Below are positions 14,101 through 29,100 of a stretch of DNA of 64,000 nt, piece after piece. The stretch lies in the NCBI GenBank assembly GCA_022605955.1, contig JAKCOZ010000040.1:2170001-2234000 (forward strand). The letters are read 5' to 3'. Both the position numbers and the translations under genes were made by a program. Every line of letters begins with the position of its first letter. The stretch's first letter is position 1. The stretch comes from Rallus limicola. Its lineage: Eukaryota > Chordata > Aves > Gruiformes > Rallidae. The notes beneath the pieces are model-generated. The model was not told the DNA's origin, searched no databases, and saw nothing but the letters and a program-made list of their open reading frames with translations.

Positions 14101-17100
14101 GGACAGAGTTCTTCTGATGTCTATCAGAATGAAACATTGAGTAGTCATGAACATAACAAGAGATGTTGCATTTGCAACTTCAATATAGACTTCATAGGAG
14201 TTCACTGGAATTCCAGAATTTTACATGAAAGATATAGCAAAAGTTTAGATGCAGATGAGGTTGTTGAGAAAATGTAGAGAAGGTCAAGGAGATCAATCAA
14301 CAGATTACTTCCTACCTCACCAATTTAGTTACTGTATCACTGGGACAAATAACTTGCAACTAAGCTCTCTGCTTGATAATGCTCTATAAAATCTCACAGG
14401 TACTAGAAGGATAATGAAAAAATGCCACCAAATACATCAAAAGTTTTGGAAAAGCTAATATGGGGGACAGCCAGTAGAGATTATGGACAGCAACATGATG
14501 TTCAGACATTTTCAAAACGTGGCTAACCAAAAAAGAAGGATCTAAGAGAGGATAAAATACATTTGATATCCCAAATCTGAAACATAATTCCCGTAGCTAA
14601 TCTCCAATTGTTTACCAGATTCCCATTGTCCTATCTGACATACTGATACCAGAAGAGAGGAGAGCATTTCAGAAACACTTCTGCATACCATACAAAGCTA
14701 GCAATACCAGTCAGCTCCACATACCCAGCTAAATCTGACTTTGTGGAATACCACACTGCTTCTGCTATTTCTGACCACTGATGGTTTGATTTCTTCTGTG
14801 GCACTCCACGTAAGTGCTGGCCAGATTTCAGCCCACTTGAAATCAGAGACCATTGCTTGTGGCCAGGCCACTGCAGACAGCAGTAACTCATGATAATGAG
14901 GATACTTTTCAATTGTCTCCTTCTTCTCCCCACCTCCCACCTCCTTTTATGGCAAAGGTTCAATGTCACTAGGCTGCCAAATGCTTCTCCAAAAAGTCTA
15001 AGATGATTCCTTCTACTTTGTCATAAGGGACTGATCACTGTTCAGTATCATAGGTAAAAGAAGTATGGTACTTAAGTCCTTGGGGAATAACAAGGAGTAA
15101 CAGAGCAGCTGTTGAAACTAGATTTTCAGCAGGACATAGCACAAATGGGCAGGAATCAGCTCCAAGAAACATGATTGAGATCTAAATGGAGGTTTCTCTA
15201 TGTGTTCTGGGTATTCATCCTCCCACTATGTCAATGGAGGTCTTGTCACCACAGCCTGGACACAATGCTGTGGCTGTCAGGGTCTGGTTTAGGGATGACT
15301 AACTCTCCTGACCCCATTGGCTGAGTTGCCAGTGATTATAATACTCAGTGCAAGGGGAAACATCTAAATACAGATGGCTTTGCTTATCAGTTTGGTTGCA
15401 AACATCCAGCAGAGAGTTAAATTTCAAGATACTGAAGCAAGTCATCACCCCCTGGAAGGACATTGCACATGTCTAAGTCTTTCCCCTAAACTCTCTGGAA
15501 TTATTTCTTAGCTTAGAAGCCTATAAATATGGAAAGATGTTTTCTGCAATGGCAAGGCACTGGTCTGTGGTGTGGTGTGCTCTAGACCACAAGGAGAACT
15601 ATAACAGGAGGCGTTTAGCCATGTGGTGATTCTGCCAAAGGCAAGATGCTCGAGGTCAAAGATTTTTCAATAGGACAGACAAGATGGTGTGAGCATTTCA
15701 AAGCAAGTGGAAGAGGCATCTCTCCTGGAAACAAAACAAAACAGAAACCAAAACAACTCCAACAACAAAGCCAACCAAGCAAACAAAACAAATTAGAACA
15801 AAATAAAGAGTAGATGACAAAGCTATAGAACTGTAGAAAAAATTAGGATAGAAGACTTCACAAAGTCTTTAGCGCAACTTCCTGCTCAAACCAGGGCTGA
15901 CTCCAATGCCAGATAAAGTTCATCAGGGCTTTGTCCAAGTGAGACCTCAAAATCTCCAGTGATGGAAATTCTGCATCCTTGAGCCACTTCTCCTATACTG
16001 TACCATTCCTAGATTCCTCATGACATCAGTGAAACCACTGCTTGAAGGTGAAAGAATGTGACTAATGGGAAGCAAAGAAATGGATTGATGGAGGGAAGGG
16101 TCATAAAGCACTTGTTTCTTCAGGATTTTTCTGACTGGATCTGAGCTGTCTTTGCTGCAGGCATTTATTTTCCCCAAACCACCATGTTGTTTGAGATCCA
16201 ATACTGCTTACCTGACCTCCAGCAGCAACTGACTGTCTTTATGGCACACCTTGGAAACCAAAAGATCATTGTTGCTTGACAAATTTTATATGAAGACACC
16301 CGTTGCCCCCGTGCAACAAGATGGTTTGAAATCTTCATTCTGAGGGTGGTGAGACACTGGTACAGGTTTCCCAGAGAGGTGGTGGAGCGCCCATCCTTGG
16401 AGACATTCAAGGTCAGGCTTGATGAAGCTCTAAGTAATCTGATCTAGTGAAAGGTGTCCCCGCTCACTGCAGGGGGATTGGACTAGATGGCTGTTGAAGG
16501 TGCCTTCCAACCAAATGTAGACTCTGATTCTGTGATTCTATGAAATGTCTGTCCAGAACAATTTGAAATCTACCTATTTTCATGGATTTTAAAAGAAGTG
16601 GAGAAGGAATGCAGAAGAATTGTGCATGGCTCAGTGAAGAGCAATAGCCATCATCAGTGAAGAGCAATAGCCATCATAAGTGAAGAGCAATAGCCATCAT
16701 AATTGCCTGTAATATTCATAGGAGGATTGGAGGTCATGCAAAAAGAGTTTTCCAGATGTATCCAGAGGAGTGTTGGTGTAAAACAACAAATAGTACAGAC
16801 TCTGAAATAAATTTGTCATTTCAAAAGCCAAACAATTCCTTGGCATTTTTTATTTTGTCTTAACTTACTGAAAGGATGTAAATATGAGGGGAAAAGATGG
16901 TGGCATCTGGAGAAGCAGGAAAAGCATAGGCGATCCAAATCTGTCATGGAAGATTTTCAGTTGTCACTGCAAATTAACTGTGTCTTTTCACCAATTACAA
17001 AAATGAATCATCTCACTGGGACATGATGTGTTTTTCCTTCTTAATCTCTTCATGCCATTAAAGACAGTTAAAAAGTGTGTGGTTTGCTTTATGTTTTCTT

Positions 17101-20100
17101 TCGGATTGTGGCAATACCAACTCATTTAATTATTTCTAAAAGTCTTCATCTCTCCTTGGGCAGCAACAAAACAGCATTAGGAATATGTGAAAAACAGATC
17201 AAAAGTGGCAGCTGAAAGGGTTCATGTTCTCTGTGAAAGAAACTAACCTGTTTGGAAGTTAAGGGAAAATGAGAACTAATAATTGCTTCCAGCCAACTGT
17301 CCTTTCATATAGGAGATGAATATAGCATACTTTTCTGTATTAAATCATCATTTGATCCCTAAGATTGTGTAATAAAAGTTTTCAAACACTTATCCTCATC
17401 TGCCAAAACAGGTTTTAAATTACAGGTGATATTTTATTTTGTCAGTCAGGAGTCCATGGCAATGTTGAGGCATGCCGTCAGGAGATAATTAAATGTTTTC
17501 CAGCTATTTGAAGATGACAATTATTCAATTGTCATTTTCAAGTTCTTTGAGGTTGATGAAGGTACAGATGTCAGAAAGTCACTCAAAATTATCAACAGCT
17601 TCTTCCATGGTGTGCTAAAACTTTCACAACAGAGCCTTGGAATAAAGTGAATCTGCTCTTGTATGCCCTGGCTTACAAGAATATTACCTTGATATTTACT
17701 TTGAAAGAGTTGATGATTTTAAATAGAAATGTTAAAAAGTTGCAATCCCAATGCTAATGAAAATTAAGGTTTTATTTCATCAAAGTTAACATTGGCTTAT
17801 TCAGGCTCATTTTTTAATAAACATTCACTTAATAAATATAATCAAACGGCTGAAACTCAGTAATACTGAAGACTGAAACTTAGTAAATGCTAATGAACAT
17901 TATTGAAGGGGTGACACTCAGTAGTAGGCTAGTCAGATGTTTGCATGAGGACAGGTTCAGCAGAGTGTATGGTCTAACTTCATTCTATTTTTCTCAAAAA
18001 CCTACAATTTAAAGGATTTTTTTTACACTCCTTCCTACCTCAAATACAAAACTTTTAGAACATTTTCTTCCTCTAAAGCCTTCTGTGAAACAGGAGCCAG
18101 GTGGCTCTTCTGTCCACCCTGTCTGACCGTGTGCAGCAACTCCAAAGAGGTGTGAGGCAATCTTAGGAGGCATTTGTCAACAATATCTGAAATGTCTACA
18201 CTGAAATGTCTTAATGCTGATAAACAGCTTTTTCAAACAGTTCATTAGGATTCAATTCTGTATCTGAGAAAAACAGAGATTTACATACAAAAATATCCAG
18301 TGCTGTAAAGAGGTCTTTTTAACATGTGCCTTGACATAAAGCACTAACCCTTATTTTTCACAGCATCACCCACAATTGCCAGCCAAGGGAAAGGGTCAGT
18401 TTAGGAAAATTCTGGTTTTGGACAAATAACACACACTGAGGATGCGAACTCCCTTCTACGTGTCAATCCATGACAAAGCACACAGCAAAGATGAGGATAA
18501 AGTGTATTCTGTGGCAAAAGGGCCCAAATCAGCTCCCTTTCCTAGGTGAGACAGATGACCTCTGCGCTCCCTGGTTACTGCTCCCTTTTGCTTAATTCCT
18601 GATGCATATTCCAGGGGCTACAGCACCAAGTGGGATTTTTACACTGCAAATAAAAAACTACCTTGTACCTCGCTTCAGCAGGCTGGTCCGTCCCTCCAGG
18701 CTGCAGTTCCAGCGCTCGCTGCGGAACTGGTACTGGCACTCCATGATCCCAAGGCGGATGGCATCCCGCAAGGTCTCGGCCAAGCCAGGCTCCCTCCGGC
18801 AAAGCCTCTTCTGCTTGCGGGACAGCTTCAGCAAGTCACACTGCTTCACGTGGACCTTCCCCTGGACAGAGTTTGTGGAGGGTCCCAGGGATGGGAAGTG
18901 GGTCAGAGCTTCTTTCCCAGTCAAGCTGAAAGCAAGCAGAAGAAGCAGTGAGTTATGGAAGAAGTCATGGATGAGAAATGGTGATCAGAGGGATAGATAA
19001 TTTTCAGAATGCTGCTTGTGAAGGTATCAGAGAATCATAGAATCCCCTGAGCTGGGAGGGACCAAGCACATTGAGTCCAACTCCTGGCCCCACACAGCCC
19101 AGCCCAGTCAGAGCAGGGCACTGAGGGCATCATCCAGATGCTTCTTGCCCTCAGCCCAGCTCAGGGCTGTGACCCCTTCCCTGGGGAGCCTGTGCCAGTG
19201 CCTGACCCCCCTCTCAGTACAGAACCTCTTCCTGACACCCAGCCTAAACCTCCCCATGCCACTCCCTCGGGTTCTACCCCTGGATCCCAAAGAGCGCCTG
19301 CCTCTTCACTTCCTCTCATCAAGAAGCCACAGACTGCATTGAGGTCTCCCCTCAGCCTCTGTGTTACAAACCTCTCCTTGTAAGCATTCCCCTACAGACC
19401 CTTCCGTATCCTTGTTGCCCTCATCTGGACACTATCCAGTAGTTTCCTGTCCTTCTTGTCCTGTGGTGCCCAAAACTGCCCCCAGTGCTCAAGGTGAGGC
19501 CACCCCAGCACAGGGCAGAGCGGGACAGTCCCCTCCCTGGACTGACTCACCACGTCATGCTTGATGCACCCCAAGATGTGGTTGGCCCTCCTGCCTGCCT
19601 GGGCACGCTCCTGGCTCATGGTTAACTTGCTGTCAAGCAAGACCCCCAAAGCCCTCTCAGCATGGCTGGCCTCCAGCGTCTCATCCCCCAGTAGCCAGAG
19701 TTGACCTTCTCAGGTGCAGAATCCAGCACTTGCCCTTGTTAAACTTCATGCTGTTGGTGATTGCCCAGCTCTCTGATCTGTCCAGGGTACTTTACCAGCT
19801 CAGAAGATTAATAAATACAGATGGATTAGATCTAGCATCCCATCTCCACCATACACCAAGGCAAAGTAGCAGACTAACACAGTGAGGAAAAAGAAGAAAC
19901 ACGTGTGTTGCCCCCAGCAGCCCTGGCTGGGAAGTTTTCTCAGCTTCATGAAGTGAACATGTTTGCACCCCTGTGGTTTTGTTTCCTTCACTGTACATTC
20001 ACCACCACACTCAGAGATTTGTTTTACTGAATGGTGCTGCAGCTCACTGTATGTCACAGCTCTGAGCTAACTTCACAGAGCATTAACTACATCCTTCCAG

Positions 20101-23100
20101 GGGTTTCCATGCACTGGTGCCACATCACTAGATACAGCTGGGAAAGACCAAGAGCAAGACATCATCAATGACCACCAATCCCGACTACAGAGGGACTATG
20201 ACTACTCAGGCATGGGATTCGTAGTACAATTTGTCTGACCTAACCCCACAGCACTTCTGAATTTGTTCTCACAGTAGCCAACAACCTCCAGATGCACTCA
20301 CACATCTGCAATTAAGCACAAGTGCAATTAGCCAACTCAAGAAATCAGAGACCTGCAAACTAACCGAGAAATCCTTGTGAATCACACAGCAAGTATTAAA
20401 CTTTAGAAACCAAGTGAGTGAGAACAATCTTGTAATCCTGAACTGAGGGACAGAAAGACAAGATGTTCCAGTGAGAGCCAGGAGATAAACAGGCAATGGT
20501 GGAAACACAGACAGATATTTGGGGTCAGGTTCAGCCCAATTGGAATCAAAACAGCTTGATGAGCTTCAGAGAGCAAATCAGACTGCACAGTTCAAAGCCT
20601 TATCAGGCAGCAAACGCTGCCCAGAGGGCAGAAAGAGCTGGTGCAGAAGGGGCACAGCAGTCCTGAGCTGGAGGAACTGTGGTGAGGGACACAAGATTCA
20701 CCCAAGTGAGACCAGCACACAATGTATAAACTTGACTGCTTTGCCTGACTCATTGTGGTGCTTGAAAACCAGTATGCATGTTCATTGGAGTGCTGGTTTC
20801 CTGGGTGCACAAGACCCAAAGCTGATTGGGATACACCAAATCCAACATGGGCAGACACTGGTGATAATGTCAACCAAAGTCTTAATTCTTAGGAATGTTC
20901 AGACTGTACCTACCTCAGTGGGACAATGCTGGCTGCAGGAAGGGGTGTTGCTATGACATCAGTTGGGGAATACCAACACTCACCCAGAAAGTCACATCCC
21001 AGGCAACTGCCCTCATGTGAGATGTGGTTATTCTCCATTTGCCAGGCAGTATCTGTACTCCCATGCAGCAAATTTTCCCAAGTGCACAGCCAAGAGAGGG
21101 GAAATCAGAAGAAAAGGGAACTGACCAATAAAAGAAGAGTTTAAGAGCCTCATATAACAGCACTGAAATTGGTCGCTGCTTGAAAGCCACATATGCAATT
21201 TTACTGAACTCCTGTACACCAAGCTACTGATTGCCCACATACTGACAGAACTACCACCTAACTCCCAAAAATCCCTTCTCAGACCAAAACGAGTGTCCCT
21301 CGTGCCAGTCTCCAGCCTCACTTCAGTGTCCTTCATCTTTGTCAGATATTTTTGAGACAGCAGTAGTAGCTTCACTGACTGTTTAGACTAGCCATCTCCT
21401 TCCTATGGAAGATGTGATCAGCTCTCAGCTCTTTTTCACAGGAGCTTCAGGAACAATAGGAGCTCTAGAGTAGAGGCTCACTGGCTCTTTTGCTAATAGA
21501 GTCCAATCGCATGGCCACAACTAGGAATAAAACAGAGAATTTCAAAGATAACCTCTCACTTTTTGTTCCTGTCTTTATATATGTTGCTCCCAAGGGGCTA
21601 GGATATTGGCCTAAAATCCATTAATCCCTCCTCAGGGGGAAATACATAGTAGTCTAGTGGTAAACAGCAAAGCAAGACCCATAGGATGAAAGCCAAAGTC
21701 CTTGATTTAAATGTAGACCTTAAGCAGACAAAATTTTTAAAGCTATTGAGAGGACTGAGGGGGGAATCTTATAAATATTTATAAATCCTTGAGGGGTGGG
21801 CTCAGGAGGATGGGTCAGTCTGTGTTCAGTGGTGCCCAGGGACAGGACAAGAGGCCATGGGCACAAACTGGAGCAGAGGAAGTCACACCTAACCCTGAGG
21901 AAGAACTTCTTTGCTGGCAGGGTGGCAGAGCCCTGTGCCACGCTGCCCAGAGAGGTTGGGGAGTCTCCATCTCTGGAGACATTCAAAACCCACCTGGACA
22001 CTGTCCTGTGTATCCTGCTCGAGGGAATCCTGCTCTGGAAGGAGGATGGGACTAAATGATCTCCAGAGGTCCCTGCCAACCCTGATTCTGTGTGAGTTCC
22101 AGTTCAGGACTTTGATTAATTTCCTCAAGTGACAACTGTAAAGTCAAGACCATGTGTTTTTCTGTAGCTCACTGGATGTCCAAGTATTCACACCAGAGTG
22201 CTGTCTCAGGAAGGAAAATGGGGCGCCAAAGATAACTGCTTAAACTGTGCTAAAGGGAGAAAAGGCAGCCAACAGGTTATCAAAATTTTATAATAGTTGT
22301 GATGATCTCCACAGCACAGGAGACAGCTGTGGAATCAAGTTGTTAGAAACTCTAAGAATAGAATCAAAGTAGAGGGCAAATATTAAATACAGAACAGCAG
22401 AGAAGAGTCTACACAGCTGCTGTGGAAAGTAGTTGTGCCACAAAACCCTACTTTGAAGGAGTCATTGAAGAGAAAGCCAGATTGCAACAGTCTACTTGGA
22501 CTTGTAAAGTTGGCTGATTTCTGAAAGAGCTCATGTATGAAGACAAACAGATAGACTGGGTATCTTCCACAATTCCCACCAGGAGAAAAGGAACACAAGG
22601 AGATCATGGGGCTGTAAAATCATGACTGACCAGCAAGTGAGTAAAGAAAGATTTTTCCTACCTCTAATATACAAGAACAAGAGGGAATTGTATTAACTCA
22701 TTAATCAATAGCCTAAAAGTAAATGAAATGGGGTGCAGAGCCTGTAGTTAAACTCACAGCCTTTCTTAATGCAGGACACTATGGATGCTGAAGGATACAT
22801 GTATTCACACAAAACCATGGAAGAAAAATTCCTAAGTGACCAGCAAACACAAAGACACTTTCTCATGGGAAGTTCATGAGGTGCAGACTGTCAGGAGCTG
22901 GAGAGTATTCTGAGAGAGCATCACTCCCTGTTATCCTATTCTTTCTTATGCTCCTGCCTCCATGCCTGTTAGCACCCAGTGTTGGAACCAGGCTGTGAAG
23001 TACATGAACCTCTAGTCAGGCACAGGACAGCTCTTCCTACAGTCTTGGACAGGGATCATCTCAAGGACACCCATGAGTGGCTAGTAAGATTTGGGAGAAG

Positions 23101-26100
23101 GGGGTATTGTCATTCTCCAAACCCTGAGGGATGCTGGATGTTAATATTTATGGAAAAGTAAAATAGGATAACAATCTGCACCATAAAAATTACCTCTGAA
23201 GAACTTTATTCCATTTTTCAGAGCAGTATCAATAGTGCATAGCAAATACAGCCTGGGACCACACACAGAGCAAAGATACCAAGTCTAACTCATCTTTTAC
23301 ACTGTGCAAAGCACAAGCTTCATGGGAAAAACACTTTCTAAAACAGGATCCAGAAGTACCTTAAATTCTGACACAGGTAATACAGCATCCTACACCAACA
23401 GCTGGTTGCTCAGGTAAACTTAATCTATTTTTTTATCTTAATAGATTACTAGATTGCTTAATATTTTTTACTATTATTTGTGCACTTCTAAAGTTGCAAT
23501 GCACAATGTAACTTGATTTTCCTCCTCCAGAAATCGAGCGTGGAAACAATCCAATGGAAATAATACACTGAGGAGTAAATTAAAGCAGCAGTAAATTGGT
23601 TAGTCTGAGAAATGACCTGGCAAAAGCTACCTGGAGTATATATCTCTGGGGAAGCCTCCTTCATGCAAGCCATCACACTCATTACCCAAGACATGGGAGT
23701 GTCAGGATGAAAAAATGATACCACTGTGCTTGGAGGCTCCTTCAGAGCTCAGGATTCACTGTAGAAGGCTGGTGCACAGCACTAGTGTCTCACATACATT
23801 TCCATTTATAACAGTAGGCAGAGAAATTAAAGGAGTTTCCCAAGGTCATGCAGCTGACCAGTGGCACATCTGGGAACAGAAGCCACTCTCAGAGTCTTAA
23901 CAGACAAAGTGAAGGTTACTCACGTGAGTAGAGGCTTGCAGGCTCTGCTATATTAACGATCACCATGTTTTATTAGGGTAAAACTAACATTTGATCAGAT
24001 CAAGACCACAGGACAAGGACATTTTTTACAAGATTAAATATAAAATATGCAGATATTTGCAGTTAGGCAAACTGTGCCTCATTTTTAGATGATTTAGAGT
24101 TTATTATCTACAGATCATATGGCCAAAAAAATAAAAAAAGTCAGACTCTTTGAATTAATGCACACCTGCTACCAATCTGAAAGAACAATAAGGATCTCAA
24201 ACTTTTATTTCTCTCTACTTTTCTGTCTAAGCACTTTGCTAAATTCATCTATTTCCTTTAATCTCCTTCCAGCCACATTCCAGCTGCTTAAGAGACTTTT
24301 AATGAGAGCCTGTTCCTGTGCAATGCCCAATGTCCTCTGGATCTGAAAGGTCTTAAAAACCCCCAAAATATGCCTTTTCTCCCAAGCAAGAAGAAAAATC
24401 AAAGGGAGCCACAACAGTGCTCCATATCTGATTTCACAGGCCTTTCATGTACCATAGAAATATCTACACCCCACAGATAGCTGCAACAAGCATTCAGGAA
24501 AAGGCTAAGAGGATATGGGACAATGGCAGATCAAATCAAGGATGCTATGCTGCACAACAGGTCCTCAGCTCTCCTCTCCCCCTGGCAGCTCAGTAGAATA
24601 GCTTAAATCCATACAGAAGCAACATTATTTAATCCTCAATATTTGTCCCTGGACAAAGGGATGGCCACCAGCAGTGTGGTACTGTCTTGACTGAATGGGA
24701 TGCTCTTCCATGCTTTGTACCACCCACGGTCTACAGAGAAGGTGGGAGAAATCCCCAAAGCAGCATCTCAGGATGAACTATTGATTTCAAAGGGGCTTTT
24801 ACTTTTCTCCATCAGAGCTCTCATTTCAGACCCTCAGGCAGGTGTTTTTACACCCGTTATCCTCCAGGTTTTCTGTCAAGCTTTCTGCTCCTCACAAAGA
24901 AAAAGCCTGAATTAAAAACTCAGTGAGTTTTCAGGGAGGTTTTTGAGTTGGAATGCTTGGAAATGGGTTGAAAATGCTGGCAACAGCAACAGATGATGTG
25001 TCCAGGTACAGACTCAGTTTTTAAAAACATTCTCCCCAGGGAACAGCATATTGAAAACTTACATTGGAAGAGCTGTTTCAGAATGAGAGGTTAGTGTAAC
25101 CTGTTGTGAGGATTTAGCTGGGAATCCTTGCAGGTAGTGCCTATGCACTGGTTGACTTGGGTCACTGAAGCAGTTTCTTCATCCTTATCTGCTCTGGGCT
25201 CCCACAGTTGGGACAAACTTGGTTTAAATCCTTCCACCTTTCAACTCAATCACACAAAGCATCTCCACACAGCTCTCGATTTCAGGGACACCCTGCTACT
25301 GACCATCCAACCCAGGTCAATGGTCTGGTCAGTCATTAATTACATGGGAGATCAGATTTTCATTCTAACTCTGGACTTGCCACATGCCCTGGAATGTGAA
25401 ACACTCAACAGCCAGGGGGAAGATTTTTCAGAAAATATGATTATCCTGAGATAGCAACTAAAGAGGATCTGAGAGCTGGAGATAATCAAAGAGCATCCAT
25501 CAACAGGCATTACCTACTCAATGCATCCATGGTCCCACATCATCTCTGCTGTGGCAGTCACTACAGACTTCATCTCTCCCAGCCCCCCTCCATTTCTGCT
25601 TTCTGCTAACACACTTTCTAAATAGCCCAATATTCTGTGTGACTGACTGTGCAAAACAAAGATGCTGTAACAAACCCTCCTGACACTTGAGGTACCTTGA
25701 GGAATGATTATGCAGCCTGAAAGTGATATGAGCATGCAATTTATCAGCTAAACAGGAAGAGAAACATCTTCAGCAGTCTTTCCAGGAGCACTCAGAACTG
25801 GACAGCAGAGTCCCTGTTTGCAATAGATTTGGTCCATCAGATTCATCAGGGAAAGGCTACCAAAGAAGCTGTAGGGATGTGGGTAACTGGGCTACTTCAA
25901 TGCACACAAAGCTTACTTGGCACCTCTAGGTGTGCAGGTACTCATATTTAAATGAAGTTCTCACCTGACATGTTATGCCATTTTCAAAAGGATGCAAGTC
26001 CAAGCATCAATAGACCTGCAAGTCACAAGTCACATGTTCTTTTTATTCTCTAAGGGCCAAAAAAACTTATTCCCCCATGGAATGAGCAAAGGTTACACCA

Positions 26101-29100
26101 GTGACTGATGGGAGCAGAACTAGCAGTAAATACTGCTAGAGGACAGAGTAGGCTGAATTAAGAGAAGCCACAAGTCATGTGAAGCTGCAGGAAGTTGGGC
26201 ACCTCTGTACCTACCACAGGTATTTCAGGATGAGCTATAAAGAAACGCTCCAGCAGATCTGGCTGCCCACAGAGCACAGGCCAGATTGGCCTGTGAATGA
26301 GGCCTGTTTCAGCCTGCTCCCTGGAGGTCTCCCCAGCAGAAGGCATTAATCAAGACTGTTGCTTTTGCCCTACCTACCCAGCAACGTCCTACCTGAGGTG
26401 GGTCTCTTCTGAATGCTACCCTGACCTAAGTCTAGGAAGAGGGCAACTACTGCCTTCTTAGGCTCTGTGAGGAGCAATTTGCCCTCTAGCACATCCTAAA
26501 CTACTTTTCACACTGTGAAATACAGCCCATAAGAAGGCAAGAGAAAAGTGGCAGCTATTAGTGAGGCCTAGAGACACTCACACCCACCCAAGGAGGTTAC
26601 ATCCTGAAAGAAAAACCATGGCTAAGGTGAGGAAGGAATACTTTACAGGCTGCAGCATGGGGGAAGATTGAAGCAAAGGTCAAAACAAAACAGGCATGAA
26701 GGAAATGAGGAGGTGTATGCTCTCTGTACACAAGGGATACAGCCACTCCTGGATTCCTGCATCTAATGAGCCAGACAAACCCAACATAACCTGAACAACA
26801 GCTGGTCCATATTTCATGCAGAATGTATTTTTGCCTCCTCTCTTCCAAATGAGCTGCACTTTGCCCCCCCTCTGGACCCAGCACTGACAGTTCAAGGTCT
26901 GTTCAAGCAAATCCAATGCACTGACACCAGCCAAACGACCTCAGGTGTCAGGAATGGAGTCTGCTGAGGTCTCTCCATGGCTGCCATTATTTCTCCATTA
27001 TAAGGCTGTGTTCACTCTGGGAAAACTTTGTATATTTACAGGTGATCTCCATCTTTCCTGGGCCCTTGGACCATTTTTGTAGACCACCCTGTACCCTTCT
27101 TGCCTTACCTGTGTCCTAATGGAATCAACCTGGACATTTTCTCCACCTCCATCTACAGGTGAGAAATCACCTTTGCCAAATCACACAGAATCCCAGACTG
27201 GTCTGGGTTGGAAGGGACCCCAAGGATCACAGAGCTCCAACCCTCCTGCCACAGGCAAGGCCACCAACCTCAGGCCAGAAATCCACTGTACACAACAGAA
27301 AGGGCTCAGATCCTCTCTCTGCAGACGGCCACCTACAGCCTCCTTCACTCTTTATTACATCTTTGCAAGGTTTTATCACGTGTTTGGAAAGCTAATGTCC
27401 CTAAGCCTCTCTTATTCATCAAAACTTATAGGTAGACCACTGAACCAGGGTCAAAGGGCCCCTCCATTTCAGTAGCAGTTTGTATGTGAGGTTCTTTTTC
27501 TCCCAGACTGAGGCATTCACATCAGAACTTCTAAAACATTCACGTTCCTGTTGACTCCAGTTTGTATATGAATGCACTCATGTATCACCTTATTCAGCAC
27601 CACCAAACACTCACTGAGTCCTTAGACTTCACTTCCTTTCTTGTATTCCTTGTTATGACTTTTAACTGAAGAGGTGAGGATATGCAGGGTGTGCCTTGTG
27701 TCAAATCCCTCAAGGAAAATTAAATAAAAAAAAAAAGCTTACAAGTGAAAATATAGCCCCAGACCCTAAGCTATGCATCATCAACTGCAGCCCCTGCATG
27801 CCCAGAAAGCAGCTTATACCAAACACATCATTATAACAAAGGGAAGAAACATCCAGGTTGCTTTACCAGCCAACTCCAGCTTGAGCAATACTCAGCAGCT
27901 GCCCTGCGTTAGTTACCTGAAAGGGCAGCACAGCCACACTCCCACCAGGTACAGGCACATGCATGTGTCCCTGGGACTGGAAAACCAAACACCCACCAGA
28001 ACCCAGCTCCTTCCCAGGTTATGTGTATACACGTTCTAGGAATGACTGAGAAAAGCAGAGTCCTTCCCCCATCAGCAGGTGCCTCGATAGGACACAATTA
28101 ATGAACTTAAAATCCAGGAAGCTTTTCAGCAGAAATGAAACACCAATTAGTGTCCTGGGTTGAGTGGTGCCAAGCCAGCAGGCACTGGAAAGCAAGCGTA
28201 GGTTGAAGTGTCTGGTGTGTGATGGGAGGATCGGGAGAGAGGGATCAAGACCCTCCACCAGCATTAGTCAGCACAGATCTATCCTGAGCATTACAGCACT
28301 TACAGCACCTACAGTCGTGTTTATGTCCCTCCTGCACTCACTGTGATATAAGCACTAACAGCTCTGGTTACCTTAAGGCAGACTGAAAACTTGTCTGAGA
28401 AGCAGCTTGCTAAAAAAATTTAAAAAAAAAAAAAGAAAGAAAACGTTTCTTCACAGGAAATTCTGCACTGGCACAACCTGCTAAAGGCCATCTTTGCCAT
28501 TAACCCAAGAAAATTTAAATATGAGCAGAGGACACGCACCAGGGACAGCTGCACCCAAGTGATCCTGCACCGCATCCCAAACTGAAGCATCAGCTTGCTC
28601 TCTCTGCCCAGGCGTTCCTCTGTCCCTCAGCTGGCTTTATGCCCCCGTCGCCCCGTGGAGCCCCGCAAGCACCCACATGTCACCCACACCTCCCTGCTGC
28701 CAGCCCCCTCCTCCCTTCTTCCCTCCGGGGAGGCAGAGACATCAAAGCCCGGAGCTAACGCACACCCTGGGAGGCACGGGGCGCCCCTCAAGCAGTACAA
28801 CGCGGGTTTCTCCCCCGACTGCTGACAGCATCCCTCACTCCGTCTCCCCGTCCCACTCTGATCCTCCCCGTCCCCTTCCTGCGGGGTGCCCGGGAGCGCG
28901 ACGGGGACTCCTGCCGACACCCGGCACCCCCTTTCTCCCACCCCTCTCCCCCACGACGCCGCCCCAAGCCGCAGCGGGACGTCCCCGCGGTGCCGGCGCG
29001 GCGCGGGGCTGCGGGGATGCTCCGGGGGCTGCAGGTGCGCGGCTCGGCCGGGACCGCGTTCCGCACAGCCCCGGGCTCCGGGCGGCACCAGCCAGCATCC

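Larger units (their letters stand above)
12686..18668 (-). other. WNT9B: WNT9B intron 2
   Basis: A 6.0 kb GT-AG intron (gtacaa to gtgcag), phase 1. It carries three CR1 fragments (about 13.95, 15.85 and 16.34 kb) and a 23-base tandem repeat. The stretch from about 16.7 to 18.55 kb is AT-rich, free of recognisable repeats and contains a 9-bp-arm palindrome at 17514-17535, so it is a candidate for a conserved intronic element. No other exon was seen. Confidence 0.85.

Noticed and set aside
19138..19649. Several overlapping open frames of 65 to 85 codons
   Set aside because: They are the CR1 copy itself. One minus-strand frame is a decayed reverse transcriptase C-terminus, the others are shadows.
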